A stretch of DNA of 64,000 nt, from assembly GCA_922989275.2 (NCBI GenBank), contig OV277861.1, forward strand, positions 15,710,540 through 15,774,539, read 5' to 3'. This document shows positions 1 through 10,939 of this stretch, in pieces. The stretch is from Gari tellinella (taxonomy: Eukaryota > Mollusca > Bivalvia > Cardiida > Psammobiidae). Position 1 is the stretch's first letter; every line of letters begins with the position of its first letter. Position numbers and translations under genes: made by a program. A model generated the notes under the pieces. The model saw only the letters and a list, made by a program, of their open reading frames with translations. It was not told where the DNA came from and ran no database searches.

Positions 1-76
1 AATGTATTATCCTATATTCCACTATTATATTTATGCTCAACCCATTCACTGTCTTATCCGAGTAAAATAGTTATTT

Positions 77-141
77 ACAAACAGTTTGAATCCTGATAAG
101 ACACCGCTTAAAGCGGCGTCTCATCAGGACCCAAACTGTTC
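77..141. repeat. Core-1 hairpin, solitary copy
   Basis: An imperfect palindrome. The left arm begins ACAGTTTGAATCCTGATAAG and the right arm ends CATCAGGACCCAAACTGTT, with the apex at GCTTAAAGC. It matches the core-1 hairpin found in families A, D and E, but I cannot see recognisable outer ends, so it is either a relic or a stand-alone hairpin. Confidence 0.75.
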
Positions 142-475
142 ATGACATCATTTTAATACTTCTTATGTCAAAATACCGATTTTTCAAATTTGATAAATAA
201 AGAAAGATAGTTTAGAATTGATTACGTCATGACAGTGAAGGGGTTGATATGCCATTGCATTGCTTTTATTATTGTGATTATGGTAAACCCGATGTAACAA
301 TGCTACTATTTTTATTAAAACTTGTCTTTCGATAGAAATGTATTTTTGAATAAAATTACCACGAAGTATACTTGAGTTGTTTTCTTTATACCATGCAGGT
401 TTTAATGTTTATCTTTTCTATTTTCATATTGACCCTTTGGTAAGTAATTACCTATACGTTAATGTAGTGTTTATA
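142..475. other. No recognised feature
   Basis: AT-rich sequence without an ORF, repeat or structure that I can name. Confidence 0.5.
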
Positions 476-681
476 CAGTAAAAGTATTTCTATAATGACC
501 ACACATATGTGTTAATTATAAGGTATTTACGTCGGGCGTCTTCTTAAAGCAAGGTGACAGTTAAACAGAAAGCTCTGCCAGGAGCTTTCTGTTTTACTGT
601 CATTTTGCATGAAACTGCTATACGTCTTTTGTATAATCAAATGACATTCTTTTTAGTGTTCGTAATAGAGAGGTTTTACTG
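476..681. mobile_element. Family C MITE (TA target, core 3)
   Basis: The left end CAGTAAAAGTATTTC and the right end GAGGTTTTACTG are imperfect inverted repeats, each bordered by TA. The centre is the core-3 hairpin (AAGGTGACAGTTAAACAG ... CTGTTTTACTGTCA) around AAAGCTC/GAGCTTT. The best-preserved relative is at 61318-61523. TA target and CAGT ends suggest mobilisation by a Tc1/mariner or pogo transposase (inference). It contains no coding capacity. Confidence 0.75.
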
Positions 682-698
682 TAGTCATCGGGTAAATT

Positions 699-830
699 GT
701 AAATTGAAGACAACTATTTCAAAGAAAGATAATAATTTGTGTAAAATGAAGACAATTATTTCAAAGAAAGATAACAATCCGTGTAGAATTGTAAAATGAT
801 GACAATTATTTCAAAGAAAGATACTAATAC
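699..830. repeat. Three tandem repeats of about 42-50 bp
   Basis: The motif TTTCAAAGAAAGATA occurs three times, each preceded by a GAAGACAA/GATGACAA block and an AATTGTAAA-like spacer. The array begins just after the right end of the family C MITE. This is a minisatellite-like array. One ORF reads through it as a repeated peptide (ISKKDNN), which I take to be an artefact. Confidence 0.8.
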
Positions 831-888
831 ATTCAATGCCGTATGTATAGTAAATGTCCACGCTATACAAGAGTTAAGTGAGTGTCAG

Positions 889-940
889 TCAGTTTTATCC
901 TGATCAGACTTCGAGTCTGATTCACATCAAACTGTTTGCA
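889..940. repeat. Core-1 hairpin, decayed
   Basis: CAGTTTTATCCTGATCAGAC is followed by GTCTGATTCACATCAAACTG. The GC-rich apex of the usual core is replaced by TTCGA. No outer ends were recognised. Confidence 0.6.
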
Positions 941-996
941 ACAGTATTCATAAATTCGATCGAAGAGTGCAGAATGTTACATTAAACATGAATAAT

Positions 997-1480
997 TTAA
1001 TATTGTTTGTTTTCATTACACTTGGTAAGCTGTGATTGGCTGTAATTTTTGTTTCATAACTCCATAAAAAAAATAAAAGTCAGGCCACGCCTTGTCAGGA
1101 CTACTTTCTCTTAGTCCGACTGCTCTCCACAAGCGCTGCATGAAGCAGGACGCCAAATGACGTCACTGACGTCGGCGTTACTACAAAACAACGTCGCGTT
1201 TTGGCGGAAAATGTATATGGCGGAGGGACTACAACCTAAGTTTTAAAAGCGTTAAAAACGAACATTCGCGTCAGATTCTCTATTTTACTACTTTCTTAAA
1301 TTCAGTAGTGATATTAAATTATAAGGAATAATTCGGAATATTTATTGTATTCATGTAGGTATGAAAATAAAACCTGGTCACACTTTTTTATGAAACCGCT
1401 TCGCGGTTTCATACAGTGTGACCAGGTTTTATTTTCATACCTCCATGAATACAATAAATATTCGAATTATTCCTTAAATG
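997..1480. mobile_element. Family J repeat, copy 1, with terminal hairpin
   Basis: A dispersed element of about 480 bp that recurs at 57210-57634. It begins at TTAATATTGTTTGTTTTC, includes GTAAGCTGTGATTGGCTGTA and a CpG-bearing middle (GACGCCAAATGACGTCA), and finishes in a long hairpin at 1323-1475. The hairpin arms are GGAATAATTCG-AATATTTATTGTATTCATG and ACCTGGTCACACT, closed by GAAACCGCTTCGCGGTTTC. I cannot assign it to a transposon class, and no coding potential is visible. Confidence 0.75.
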
Positions 1481-1576
1481 AAAATGAACAAAGTACAATG
1501 ATTTAACCATGCTAATTTAAAACAATCCAAAAACAAGTTTAACCCCTTTACTGACTCATACCAAATACTAAGGTTA

Positions 1577-1622
1577 TTTGCAACCCGTTTGAATATTGAT
1601 TAGACACCGCGTAACGTAAACA
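1577..1622. repeat. Core-1 hairpin, left half only
   Basis: GTTTGAATATTGATTAGACA followed by CCGCGTAACG matches the left arm and apex of core 1. The right arm is missing. Confidence 0.45.
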
Positions 1623-1793
1623 ATCATTTTAATGTTTTTTTATGTCATACGTCAGACTGCCTAATTTTTAAATATAAAAAATAGCGATAATTGTTAAAAA
1701 CAATTATGACGTCATCGCATTGATTATTTTAAGTGTTCTTCGCCTCCAATTACCATGACGTCATCTGCTTTTAACGTGTCGTCATTATTTATT

Positions 1794-1867
1794 TAAGGAA
1801 TAATTCGAATATTTATTGTATTCATGGAGGTATGGAAAAAAACCTGGTCACACTGTATGAAACCCCG
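1794..1867. repeat. Family J arm, partial copy
   Basis: One arm of the family J hairpin: AAGGAATAATTCGAATATT, then GTATTCATGGAGGTATG, then CCTGGTCACACTGTATGAAA. It stops at the apex (CCCCGAGG) and continues into an unrelated GAGTCCAGACTCACGCTCAC segment, so only half of the hairpin is present. Confidence 0.7.
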
Positions 1868-2011
1868 AGGTTATAAAACTTTGTTTGAGTCCAGACTCAC
1901 GCTCACACTCAGGCTCAAATTTTGGACTCCGTTGAGGTATTCACTCAATTGGAGGTTATAAAACTGATTGGTCATCACGAATGATCAGGACCAAAGCTGT
2001 TTGCTTATAAC

Positions 2012-2394
2012 CAGTACTCCCTCTCTACAACGACACTCAATGGGAGACACATTTTGTGTGTGTTGTTTGGATGGAGTTGTTATAGGGAAGGAATCTTCAA
2101 GCTTAAATTGACTTGGCTTATATTTTCAAACAGTTTAAACCAAGATCAGACACCGCGTAACGCGGCGTCTGATTTTGGTTCAAACTATTTGTCTCCTGTC
2201 TTTATGTTTCTTCTATCAAAATGTGCAATGCGTAACTTTGAGAGAAATAACAACAACAAACGACCCTTTTAGCACATGGTATTGTATCAGTGAAGGTGTA
2301 AGGTATGATTGTCTTGTCTTGTTTTGGGAAATTCGAAACGCTGTTGTAAGGAGAGAATCGGTTTTCTGAAGGCCGTTGTAGGGAGATAGTACTG
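2012..2394. mobile_element. Family E MITE (TA target, core 1)
   Basis: The ends CAGTACTCCCTCTCTACAAC and GTTGTAGGGAGATAGTACTG form terminal inverted repeats, and TA follows the right end. The interior carries CCAATGGGAGA-type sequence, then core 1 at about 2132-2192 (AACCAAGATCAGACACCGCG / CGCGGCGTCTGATTTTGGTT), then GTAACTTTGAGAGAAATAAC. Related copies lie at 4440, 39874 and 46085. It has no protein-coding capacity, and short ORFs across it are translations of the hairpin. Confidence 0.8.
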
Positions 2395-2875
2395 TATTGT
2401 CATTATGCTCGATTATAGCCGTGTACCACGTACACTGTGTATCAATAGTTCTTTGGGAAAAGTGGTATAATTTATATATCCATGACTGACATATGTGCAA
2501 TTCATATGAAAATAGCATGTGACACGCTTTCATCCTAAGATGATTTTTAAACTCCTAGTTGATGGGTAGCACTTATCCTCCGAACAAATAGTTTCAATAA
2601 TCCATCCAGTGACATGATATATATTCACAGTGAACTGCAAATGATTTGCAAATTTCCAATTCCAAAGATATTCTCAAACACACGATTTAGTATTCCTAGC
2701 TGATGTGAAATAGGAAATACCATACGGACAAATGTATCCTACAATTGAGGTCAAAGGACAAGGACAATGAGACAGTGAACTGAAATTGGTATTCATCGCT
2801 CCGTTATCCCCAAGATATGCTCACAAATGTGTTTTACCTAGCTGGTGTGTAATAGTGATATATTACAGTGGAGAA

Positions 2876-3111
2876 TCTGTTATTCTTTCCCGTTTAAACG
2901 CAAACGTACGCAAACGCAAAGCACTAAAACGTAGAAAAGAACAACTTTTGGACAATTCTGATAATTCTTGTTTATCTTGGTGGCAAACAGTTTGGAGCCT
3001 GATCAGACGCCGGGTTACCCGGCGTCTGATCTGGCTCCAAACTGTTTGTACTGCAAATAATAGTTTTAGCGTAAACGCGTTTATTGGGAAAGAATAACAG
3101 ATTCTCCACTG
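2876..3111. mobile_element. Family D MITE (TA target, core 1)
   Basis: The element is bordered by TA on both sides, with ends CAGTGGAGAATCTGTTATTC and GAATAACAGATTCTCCACTG. It contains GTTTAAACGCAAACGTACGC on the left and a near-perfect core-1 hairpin at 2985-3049 with a GGGTTACCC apex. Five further copies are in the window (34390, 53796, 54651, 57960, 61900). The long inverted repeats and TA target fit pogo/Tc1-mariner mobilisation (inference). Confidence 0.9.
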
Positions 3112-3113
3112 TA

Positions 3114-4439
3114 CATAACTTGTGTTTTCCCCCAGGAATTCCAACAGCAGACTATCATAATTACTTTCTTTCCTTGCTAATGGGGATATTGTCATTTTGT
3201 TTGGATTATATTCGTGTACCACCCACACTGTCTATTAATAGTTCTTGGGGGAATGGTATTACGGCGGATTTGCGGTAATGGCTTTCTGAAAGTACCACAT
3301 ATAGTCTGTTATGTAAGACTTTATGAAAGATATTTTAAAGGATACCCGTGTCTATTTCATATTAAACTTCCTAATGAGTATAAGTTTGTAATAAATGGAT
3401 TCATTTTCGTGCATAAAAGTCAACCCAAAATTTTGAAATGTATTTACTGTAACTACTGGTATATAACCTTCCCTGTCAATAATGTTATATTGAATAATGC
3501 CAATATTTCAACATTATATATCGAAAAAGTATAATCGTTCCTTTATCATTTGAAATTAAAACATAATATAACATAAGTATGAAGATAAATTAGATGTAAA
3601 GGAGAAGTTATCAAATAATTCAGGCCATAGCCATTGGACAGTCACTAAACAACACGTGTGAACCATACAGTGCTTTGATACTTTATTATAACATAACCCG
3701 CGTCGCAGTGTGTGACTGATTTAATGAATAACATGTGAATAAGAGCTAGATAATGAGTGATGATTGCATGTTTTAGTTGAGTCCTCTTTCGCATTACAAT
3801 AAACTATATGAACACAGTAAGTCATTAAAGAATCGTACCAGGAAGCTCCCAAAGACAGTTCGAATACGTCAACGAATATATTGCTAGGGGAAAGACAATC
3901 AACTGTAAGTCACCCGCCGTACAAGCAACCACGGTCTCAACATTGTAACAAATTACCATTGGGGTTTGTAGGTACATTTCCAATGAGTTTGAGTTCTAGA
4001 GTTTTAGTACGTGATAAGGTAATTTATGAATTGCCTTTTTCGTATTACAGAATGTTGAATATACCGACAAAGAAATAGCGATACGTTTTTATAAGTTTGG
4101 ACAGTTGTAGTAAGTTTATACAAGGTCCTATAGTGAAACAAATGAAACTAAATCGTGTCATATAAATTGAACTTTGTTTACATAATTGTTTGATAAAGCT
4201 CAAAACATTATCAAACTCTATAACAGTTTGTGACGTTTACCGAAGTAAATCCTAGTAACGAGTATAATAGTCATTTAAGTAAGCGTATATGCGAAGAGTA
4301 TGCTGCCCTAAGTTAATTGTATATACTAAATTCAAAGGGCTTCTAAAGGAACCATTTAATCAGGATAAGCACTGTTTGCCACTCGCAATGTATTGTAAAA
4401 CTCAACTCTAAATTATTAATAATGAACTACAGCGCTCCC
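3114..4439. other. No recognised feature
   Basis: No gene or repeat family was identified. A 106-codon open frame at 3214-3534 shows no known motif and has ordinary AT-rich composition, so I treat it as chance. Confidence 0.5.
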
Positions 4440-4791
4440 TCTCTACAACGGCAACCAATGGGAGAAACATATTGTGTGCGTTGTTCGGAGGGAGTCGTTA
4501 TAGGGAGGGAAATTTGTTTACATTTGCAAACAGCTTGAATCCAGATCAGACGCCGCGTAACGCGGCGTCTAATCTAGCTTCAAGCTGTTTGCCACTCTTA
4601 ATTATATTAATTTTGTTCTATCAAAATGTCAAACAAGGAACTTTGAGAAAAATAGCATACGACAATTTTAATTAGACGATATTGCAGCAATGAGAGCGTT
4701 AGAAATAACTGTCTTGTTTGTGGAACAGCGGAAAACATCGTTGTAAGGAGGGAGTCGTTGTTGGGAGGGCCTTTGGAGAGAGGGAGCGCTG
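4440..4791. mobile_element. Family E MITE (TA target, core 1)
   Basis: Bordered by TA at both ends, with ends CAGCGCTCCCTCTCTACAAC and GAGAGAGGGAGCGCTG. Core 1 lies at about 4526-4592 (ATCCAGATCAGACGCCGCG, apex GTAACGC). It is a well-preserved sibling of 2012-2394. Confidence 0.88.
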
Positions 4792-4793
4792 TA

Positions 4794-5210
4794 TATTTAA
4801 TTAGAAACTGGAAATTTGCATTTTGAAGGTTTCAGGTGTCTATTAGGTAAAGGAAACCATATTGCATAGCAAATATCGGAAAAAAGTATTCAATGGGACC
4901 ACTTGTTATCCATATTTGATAATGCAATATAATGAACAGTAGTATAATTTACCTTAAATTGGTCATTGCGACTAAACTGTCATATGTAAAATGCGGCGAA
5001 TGGCCAGTTGTTAGGCTTTTTTATTTTAGTCAGTAAGCAGTAAAACTGACATTTCATCTTTGTTCTATAACAGTGAACGAGAACCGAAGGACGCGTGTAA
5101 AAATCCCACATTATATCTTATAAAGTCACAGAAACTAAAGAGGTTAAGTATCAAAGTTATTTTTGGTGTAACAAACTAAAAACAATCTTATTTAACATGG
5201 TTTATGTATC
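4794..5210. other. No recognised feature
   Basis: AT-rich sequence between a family E MITE and the mariner relic. I see nothing in it that I can name. Confidence 0.45.
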
Positions 5211-5605
5211 TACGAGGGCTGTCCCAAAACACCGTGGACTAATTTATTTTTTGAAGAACCCGACGTAATATTTCTTTGATTTTTTTACCAATGCTATTTC
5301 AAACATTTTTACATTTGAATAAGAAATAATAAGGTTCCTGAACACACCTGACCCTATTTTATTTGTAAATATTCATTGTTGGTTAGACTATGCGGCGCAC
5401 GCCAAAATCTTAAAGGTAGATTTAAAGAGGTACATTTTACAACATCCTACATAGCAACTTCGAAACGGAATTTGCGCAAAATTGCGTCATGAATGTTGAC
5501 GTTGTTATATATGACGTCATCCTGGAAAAAATCGTTAACGTAGCGTCATTTAAAAACAAGATATCTAGTTATGGCGAATGATACTGTGTTCTAAAGACGC
5601 CCGAA

Positions 5606-6040
5606 ATGACGACGTCAGACGAAAAGGCGGCGCAGCAGAATGTCATAAAATACTGCTTTGAGTTGAATTTGATCCCGAAACAGACGTTAAAACAACTACA
5701 ATCAACAGAAATTGATCAATCAGCATCTCGCTTTCTGGTGTTCAAATAGCATACGCGATTTTTAGAAGGATGGGTTGAGAAGAATAATGTAAAGAGTGGA
5801 CGGCCGGAATAAATTGACGGTTTCATTGTAGAAAACGCGAGGAGCGTCATGAATGGTGATCGGCGTCTTGCGGTGAGATAGAATGCTGAACTCCTCGGGG
5901 TCAGCATATTGTCTGTATATCGACTTTTACGTGAGAAACTTAACATGTCGAGAGTCGGTGCTATATGGGTGCCTCGCTTGTTAAGTGCAGAAGAAAAAGA
6001 AAGATGTGTCCAGGTATCAACACTCTTTTTAAAGACGATA
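5606..6040 (+). pseudogene. mariner transposase N-terminal pseudogene
   Basis: One reading frame starting at ATG 5606 (MTTSDEKAAQQNVIKYCFEL) keeps family resemblance for about 140 codons but has in-frame stops at 5747-5749, 5810-5812 and 5879-5881. The match to mariner transposases is the second helix-turn-helix and linker: RRLAVR, then LLGVSILSVYRLLREKLNM, then SRVGAIWVPRLLS, which corresponds to the family pattern ending in RWVPR-L. The catalytic D-D-D region expected downstream is missing or unrecognisable. An open frame continues to about 6259 without family resemblance. Confidence 0.85.
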
Positions 6041-6270
6041 TTCGAGAGATTAGGACTTTTTCAGCAAACACCCATCACACAGATCAATTGCATACGATGC
6101 GAGAGAAGTGACCGGGGTTCATTTCCAAACTTAGAAAAGCAACATATTTTACCAGGTTGTATCGCCTCGTGTCACATTTCCCAGCATGCACATTTTGAAC
6201 TTGCCGTGCTGTGCGTCAACAGGGCTGCAATTTCTCCGGAATTTTCCGAAATATTTTAGTTTTTATGCTA

Positions 6271-6360
6271 GCAGATGGTAGCATAAAGCAGATTGAAAGT
6301 AAAGCAGAATGTGCCTTAATGCACATTCTGCTTTACTTTCAACCTGCTTTAAGTAATCGC
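6271..6360. repeat. Core-2 hairpin nested in mariner relic
   Basis: A near-perfect palindrome: AAAGCAGATTGAAAGTAAAG, CAGAATGTGCC, then TGCACATTCTGCTTTACTTT and CAACCTGCTTT. It lies in the distal half of the mariner element. The usual family B outer ends are not evident here. Confidence 0.8.
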
Positions 6361-6697
6361 GCTAGAAAAATAGAACATTTTGAAATCTTAGGATTTTGCA
6401 AGATCAACTTATGGCAGCCCTGCGTCAGCGAAAATGCATGGATCACCACTACAAGTATTTTGAAAAGGAGTGACGTTGACGTCGATAACGTCGTAACGTT
6501 AACTAGTGTGCGCCGGGGTTACACAGATAGGGTATTTCAAAATACTCTGTGCTGGTCAGTTTTAAAGATAACATGTTAAAACTTCACACAGGTTTACATA
6601 AACCCTATGTTTATATATAGTGATGACCGTTTGTCTCTGCTGTTTTAACGAACAATTTTATAAGAAAAGTCTACGATGTTTTGGGACAGCCCTCGTA

Positions 6698-7377
6698 TGT
6701 ATATATTAAAGATACCATAAACATGACAACATATGACATGTTTACACGTGGCACATATGTTCACTATATGAAACGTATATTTTTAAGCTTAATGCTTACT
6801 TTACAATGTTGACCTTCAATAGGTTGATAATCGGATAATAGCCTGAAATATTGACTGTTTATAAATTGTACCGTCAATCATATTTGGTTTGGTTTGTTTG
6901 CTTAAGTCTGTTTCTGTAATCTATAGGCTAATTGGACACACAAAAGAGAGGGGAGCGGATACAGAAAACGCGGGCGCGATACCCTATTCTTATTATCGAG
7001 GGACGTTTCTGTCTCTGGTTTTGTTCGTCAATCAGGTGACCGCTTCGCATAGGTTAAGGGTAATGTAGAAAGCTACCACAGGTGCAGTTTTCTATGAGTT
7101 GTCGCTTAAGAAAAAGTTTAACTGTTTGATTACACTAGCTTCGAATTTTCAAATCAACTTGCCGAAGCAAACAAACATCAAACTTCAAAATACATTCATT
7201 TTTAATTAAACTTATCAATCAAATAGTTATCACAATGTCACTACACTCGTTGAATCATATATCAAACGCAATATTTGCATTTGTTACAGAGTCTGCATAA
7301 TCACTAAGATATATATAGACACACATATTGTTTGTATAGGCATGTCCGTGAAATACCCATGTGGCAATTTAAACCCT
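6698..7377. other. No recognised feature
   Basis: AT-rich sequence with no ORF or repeat that I can identify. Confidence 0.45.
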
Positions 7378-7525
7378 TTACGCCATAGCCAGTTTCTAAG
7401 TTTTAAAGACAGATGCCCACTTAAAGCATGTTGAACTTTAAGCAGAAGTTGCCTAAGAGAGTATTCTGATTTACTTTCAGCTTGCTTTAAGCTGCCTTCT
7501 GGATATAGGAACAGTACTAATGCTG
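7378..7525. mobile_element. Family B MITE, decayed
   Basis: The left end TTTAAACCCTTTACGCCATA matches the TTAACCCTTTACC end of family B, followed by GCCAGTTTCTAAG and a degraded core-2 hairpin (AGCATGTTGAACTTTAAGC ... TTACTTTCAGCTTGCTTTAA). The right end was not found. Confidence 0.6.
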
Positions 7526-9102
7526 CTGTTGATACATGTTATTACCATGTATAAAGTAAACCTAAATCAAGATATGATGCCAAGTTACCCAGCGCATATT
7601 CTTGATTAAAACCTATTTACAAGAAACGTGTCATATTTGCCAACAGCTTTCAGCTGGTTAACCCAATGTATCAATGTTCCATCACTATGTATTACAATCA
7701 ATATAACTTAATTGTAAATTAGCGGCTGTCGAAATTTTGAAAACCGTTATAATTTTTCAACTGTAAAGCTGCAGTGCTGCCAAATATTACAGCTTTGTCA
7801 AATCAATTTAAATTGCATGGTTTTTAACAATTTTTACATGAGATTAGATCCGACTTGGGATGACAGAGAGTCGCATTAACCTTTAAATGCCAAAAACGAA
7901 TTGAATCAATTTTTCAAATGGCAGTGAAGGGATTAAGGATTGAACCTACAGTAGGAATTTATTTATATGGGAGTTTCAGGTTTGACTCAAGGTAGATAAT
8001 AGTGAACAGTTAGAAAAACGGTGCCTTTTATCGCTTAAGCGATACAATACATTGTCGGCAATGTCATCTTTTTGACACTGTTACAGATCAATATTTGAAC
8101 TCTGATCCGCTTATATTATGATCTCACGCAGTATTACTCAGTATCGGATTGGCCACCACACTAATTGCAACGAGCAGTATATGTAATGGCACACACATTT
8201 TATTAGTAAAGAATATCAACGTTTTTCGTACTGTAATAAAACATTAAAATAATATCGGTATTATAGAAATCAGAAGGTGTTTAGAATAATTTTAAGTTTA
8301 AGTAAAAAGCTAAATTATTTCCGGATTGTGTCACACAAATTATACGGTGCAGCCAGTAGTAACTTCGTGGCGGTTCATGCTTAACAATTTCAAGACTCAG
8401 AGTAACTACACACTGATACGTCATTTTCTTCAGGAACTGCATCAGATTCTGGGACTGCTTCATCTTACTGATACGTCAAATTATTGGACATCTCACATGG
8501 ACTCAAACTGTTCATAGCAGCTATCGCACAATCGTCCATAATATATCGATAAATACAATTTTGGTCAAATAAAAGTAAAATGATGACTATTTCAATGTTG
8601 AGAAATTAATATTTTAGCAATTTATATTAACCAGTATAGATATGGCTTTCCACAGCTCGAGAATAGAAGCAGCGCTATTCAAACTTTTATCTGCATCCAA
8701 GCTGTTTGCAAACGTAAGGTAGGTAGTAGCCGACACTGTACTGGTTATTGATGAAGTGAAGCTTAACACACCGAGTTATTTTGTATTACTCCCAAGGTGA
8801 GAAAGCGAGGACATTTGGAGAAACAAGTCAATTTGCTCGTCGCATGTCACATGTGCTACAACACACTCATATCATTCGTGCTCTTAGGGTTTAAATATGT
8901 TTCATTTTGATAGTTTTGTCGGCTGTTCTTCTAAGCAATATGTAATATTCATGAAACAGACACAGTCTATTATACCACTAATATGTCAACCTAACGCTGT
9001 TGAGAGATATATTTTAAATATAGTATATTCAATTCCCTTTGTAATAATAGGCATTGTAACCGTAAGCATTGGAGAATGTGTATTTCATCCCCATTTAACC
9101 AA
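7526..9102. other. No gene; one core-1 half
   Basis: Nothing recognised except a core-1 half at about 8677-8716 (CATCCAAGCTGTTTGCAAAC). Short open frames here lack family resemblance. Confidence 0.45.
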
Positions 9103-9225
9103 TAACACCATATAGGCAAGCGGGTTAAAGCGGGTTAAAAGTAAAACATATTGTTGCTAAATGCGCATTTTACTTAACTTTCAGCTTGTTTTCAGCTACC
9201 CTCTGCCTTGATAAAAAAAACTTTT
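9103..9225. repeat. Family B core-2 relic
   Basis: GCGGGTTAAAAGTAAAACAT ... ATGCGCATTTTACTTAACTTTC and AGCTTGTTTTCAGCTACC are a degraded version of the core-2 stem. The outer ends are lost. Confidence 0.5.
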
Positions 9226-9937
9226 TCAGATGGTGAAATAATCATAATTTTGCAAATTGGAACTACTTTTTTAATTAAAGGAATACATAAAAGGCGTGCA
9301 TAGGTGGTATATTCACGGAATAATTATCTTCATGAGGGAGAGGTGATGTGGCGCACGGGGTGTATGTGTTTAAGCGGCGAACAAAGACACTCTGCGGATA
9401 AAAACGAATATTTTGTATTTTACAGAACTGATAGTTGTAAATACTATATCGCACATAATGGAGCGATCTTTTATAAATTATTTACAATACATATTGTTCC
9501 TTTTAGCTAATATCGTTATGTTGACGCAGTTAATATATTTCATGAGACTACGTCTTCGAGATAAACAACTTACAAAATAGCATATAACCGTCTGTCATAG
9601 ACCAACACTATCAGTATGTCTTATGACCGTTTTTTATTCTCTAGATACGTATTTCGAAGTTTTGCATAAAAAGCGATACGTAAATTTGAATTAACGTTTC
9701 CGTTGGGTCCTATACCATTCTAGATTGATGCTTCACTTATATAAGCTTCCTCTGTGTATTTTATTAATACTTATCAATCATAAACCCACACATCCCTTGT
9801 CTTATAAATATACATTATTACAATGTACCCTCTCAACCCTTATCCAGCCGAAATCTCGTCTGCGTTGAAAATGTTGTCTGCAGATTCGTTACATTCCGAT
9901 GTAGTTATCTAAATTGACGAAACCGTTAAAAGCGTGT
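9226..9937. other. No recognised feature
   Basis: An open frame of 68 codons at 9304-9510 has no recognisable motif. No repeat was identified. Confidence 0.45.
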
Positions 9938-10004
9938 CAAATAGTTTTGATCGAGATCAGACGCCGCTAAATGCGGCGTTTGATCACGATCAAAACTGTT
10001 TGCA
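9938..10004. repeat. Core-1 hairpin
   Basis: AATAGTTTTGATCGAGATCA and GACGCCGCTAAATGCGGCG form the left arm and apex, and TTTGATCACGATCAAAACTG the right arm. The arms pair over almost their full length although the sequence differs from the commonest version (GATCGAGATC/GATCACGATC). Confidence 0.8.
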
Positions 10005-10056
10005 GATACCAGTCGAGTCGCGATTAACAGGAGACGGTAGGCGTGGGTTGTTATTT

Positions 10057-10113
10057 TCAAACAGTTTGGTTCTGTATAGATGCCGAGCAAATCGGGGTAT
10101 AGTCACGATATAA
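10057..10113. repeat. Core-1 hairpin, decayed
   Basis: CAAACAGTTTGGTTCTGTAT, AGATGCCGAGC, then ATCGGGGTATAGTCACGATA are recognisable but only partly pair. Confidence 0.5.
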
Positions 10114-10874
10114 ACAGTAAAAAGCTTTACATTATTAATTTTCCTCAATTTTATTGCTTTAACTTTCAACTTGAGATATAAATCGGCGCAATTTGACCAT
10201 TTTATATGTCAAAGAACCGTAAAACCCAGCTCAATCTATCATAAGATATACAACCAGATGGTAATTGACGTTATTATGGCTTCGAATGTTTTAAAAGTAT
10301 CTGGAAAAAGGTATGAAACACCTGTCAAATTTCTATGACTTATAGGCTTTACCAACCATCGTTTTCATATACAGAGAGGAAATCCCATGTTATTTTGAAA
10401 TCTGTAATCTTATATTGATATGAAATATATAAGATATCATTTTTAAATGAAAGTGTCGTGCAATTTATTTGTTTAACCGTATACTTTTATTTATCATAAA
10501 CAATGTACTATCTTACTACACAAATGTATTTATGTACGAAAACAACAAGAATTGTCTGCAAATAGAAAAATCCTTACCTAGTGTTAGTAAAGTTGTTTGT
10601 GTTATATCTATAGAATATACGTATCACACATAATGGTTTATTTAACATGCATATGATATGGCAAAGTGCAACTCATCTGTGTTCAAGACAGGTGGCAGTT
10701 CAAAGCAATATTAAAAGAACACAGCACTCCTTATTGGCTTTCTTCTTTACCTCAACGTTTATTTAAACATTATCATGTTGCATTTTCGTCGGCTTCGAAT
10801 ATATCGTCTGCAAAAATTTTAAAACTAGTTTCCATGCTTGTGAACAGAAGAATAGTGGAATAAGAGTGACAAGC
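10114..10874. other. No recognised feature
   Basis: AT-rich sequence with no gene or repeat that I can identify. Confidence 0.45.
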
Positions 10875-10939
10875 AGTTGCAATTTAGATCAGACGCCACA
10901 TTAGGTGGCGTCTGAACCAGATCCACGCTATTTGCAAAT
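10875..10939. repeat. Core-1 hairpin
   Basis: GCAATTTAGATCAGACGCCA, apex CATTAGGTGG, and CGTCTGAACCAGATCCACGC. The inner stem (AGACGCCAC/GTGGCGTCT) is intact and the outer arms have drifted. Confidence 0.7.

Larger units (their letters stand above)
5213..6695 (+). mobile_element. mariner-like DNA transposon, decayed, full ends
   Basis: The terminal inverted repeats are CGAGGGCTGTCCCAAAACA on the left and TGTTTTGGGACAGCCCTCG on the right. Each is bordered by a TA dinucleotide (5211-5212 and 6696-6697), the target duplication of the mariner/Tc1 superfamily. At about 1.48 kb it is close to the usual mariner length. Inside is a broken transposase reading frame (5606-6040) and a core-2 hairpin at 6271-6360. 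The catalytic part of the transposase is not recognisable, so the element is dead. Confidence 0.88.

Noticed and set aside
706..826. CRISPR-like spaced repeats
   Set aside because: Three units with only short, similar spacers in an animal genome. This is a minisatellite-like array, not a CRISPR.
3214..3534. 106-codon open frame, a possible small gene
   Set aside because: No domain, signal peptide or conserved block. Composition and codon use look like translated AT-rich DNA, and open frames of this length are expected by chance in 64 kb read in six frames.
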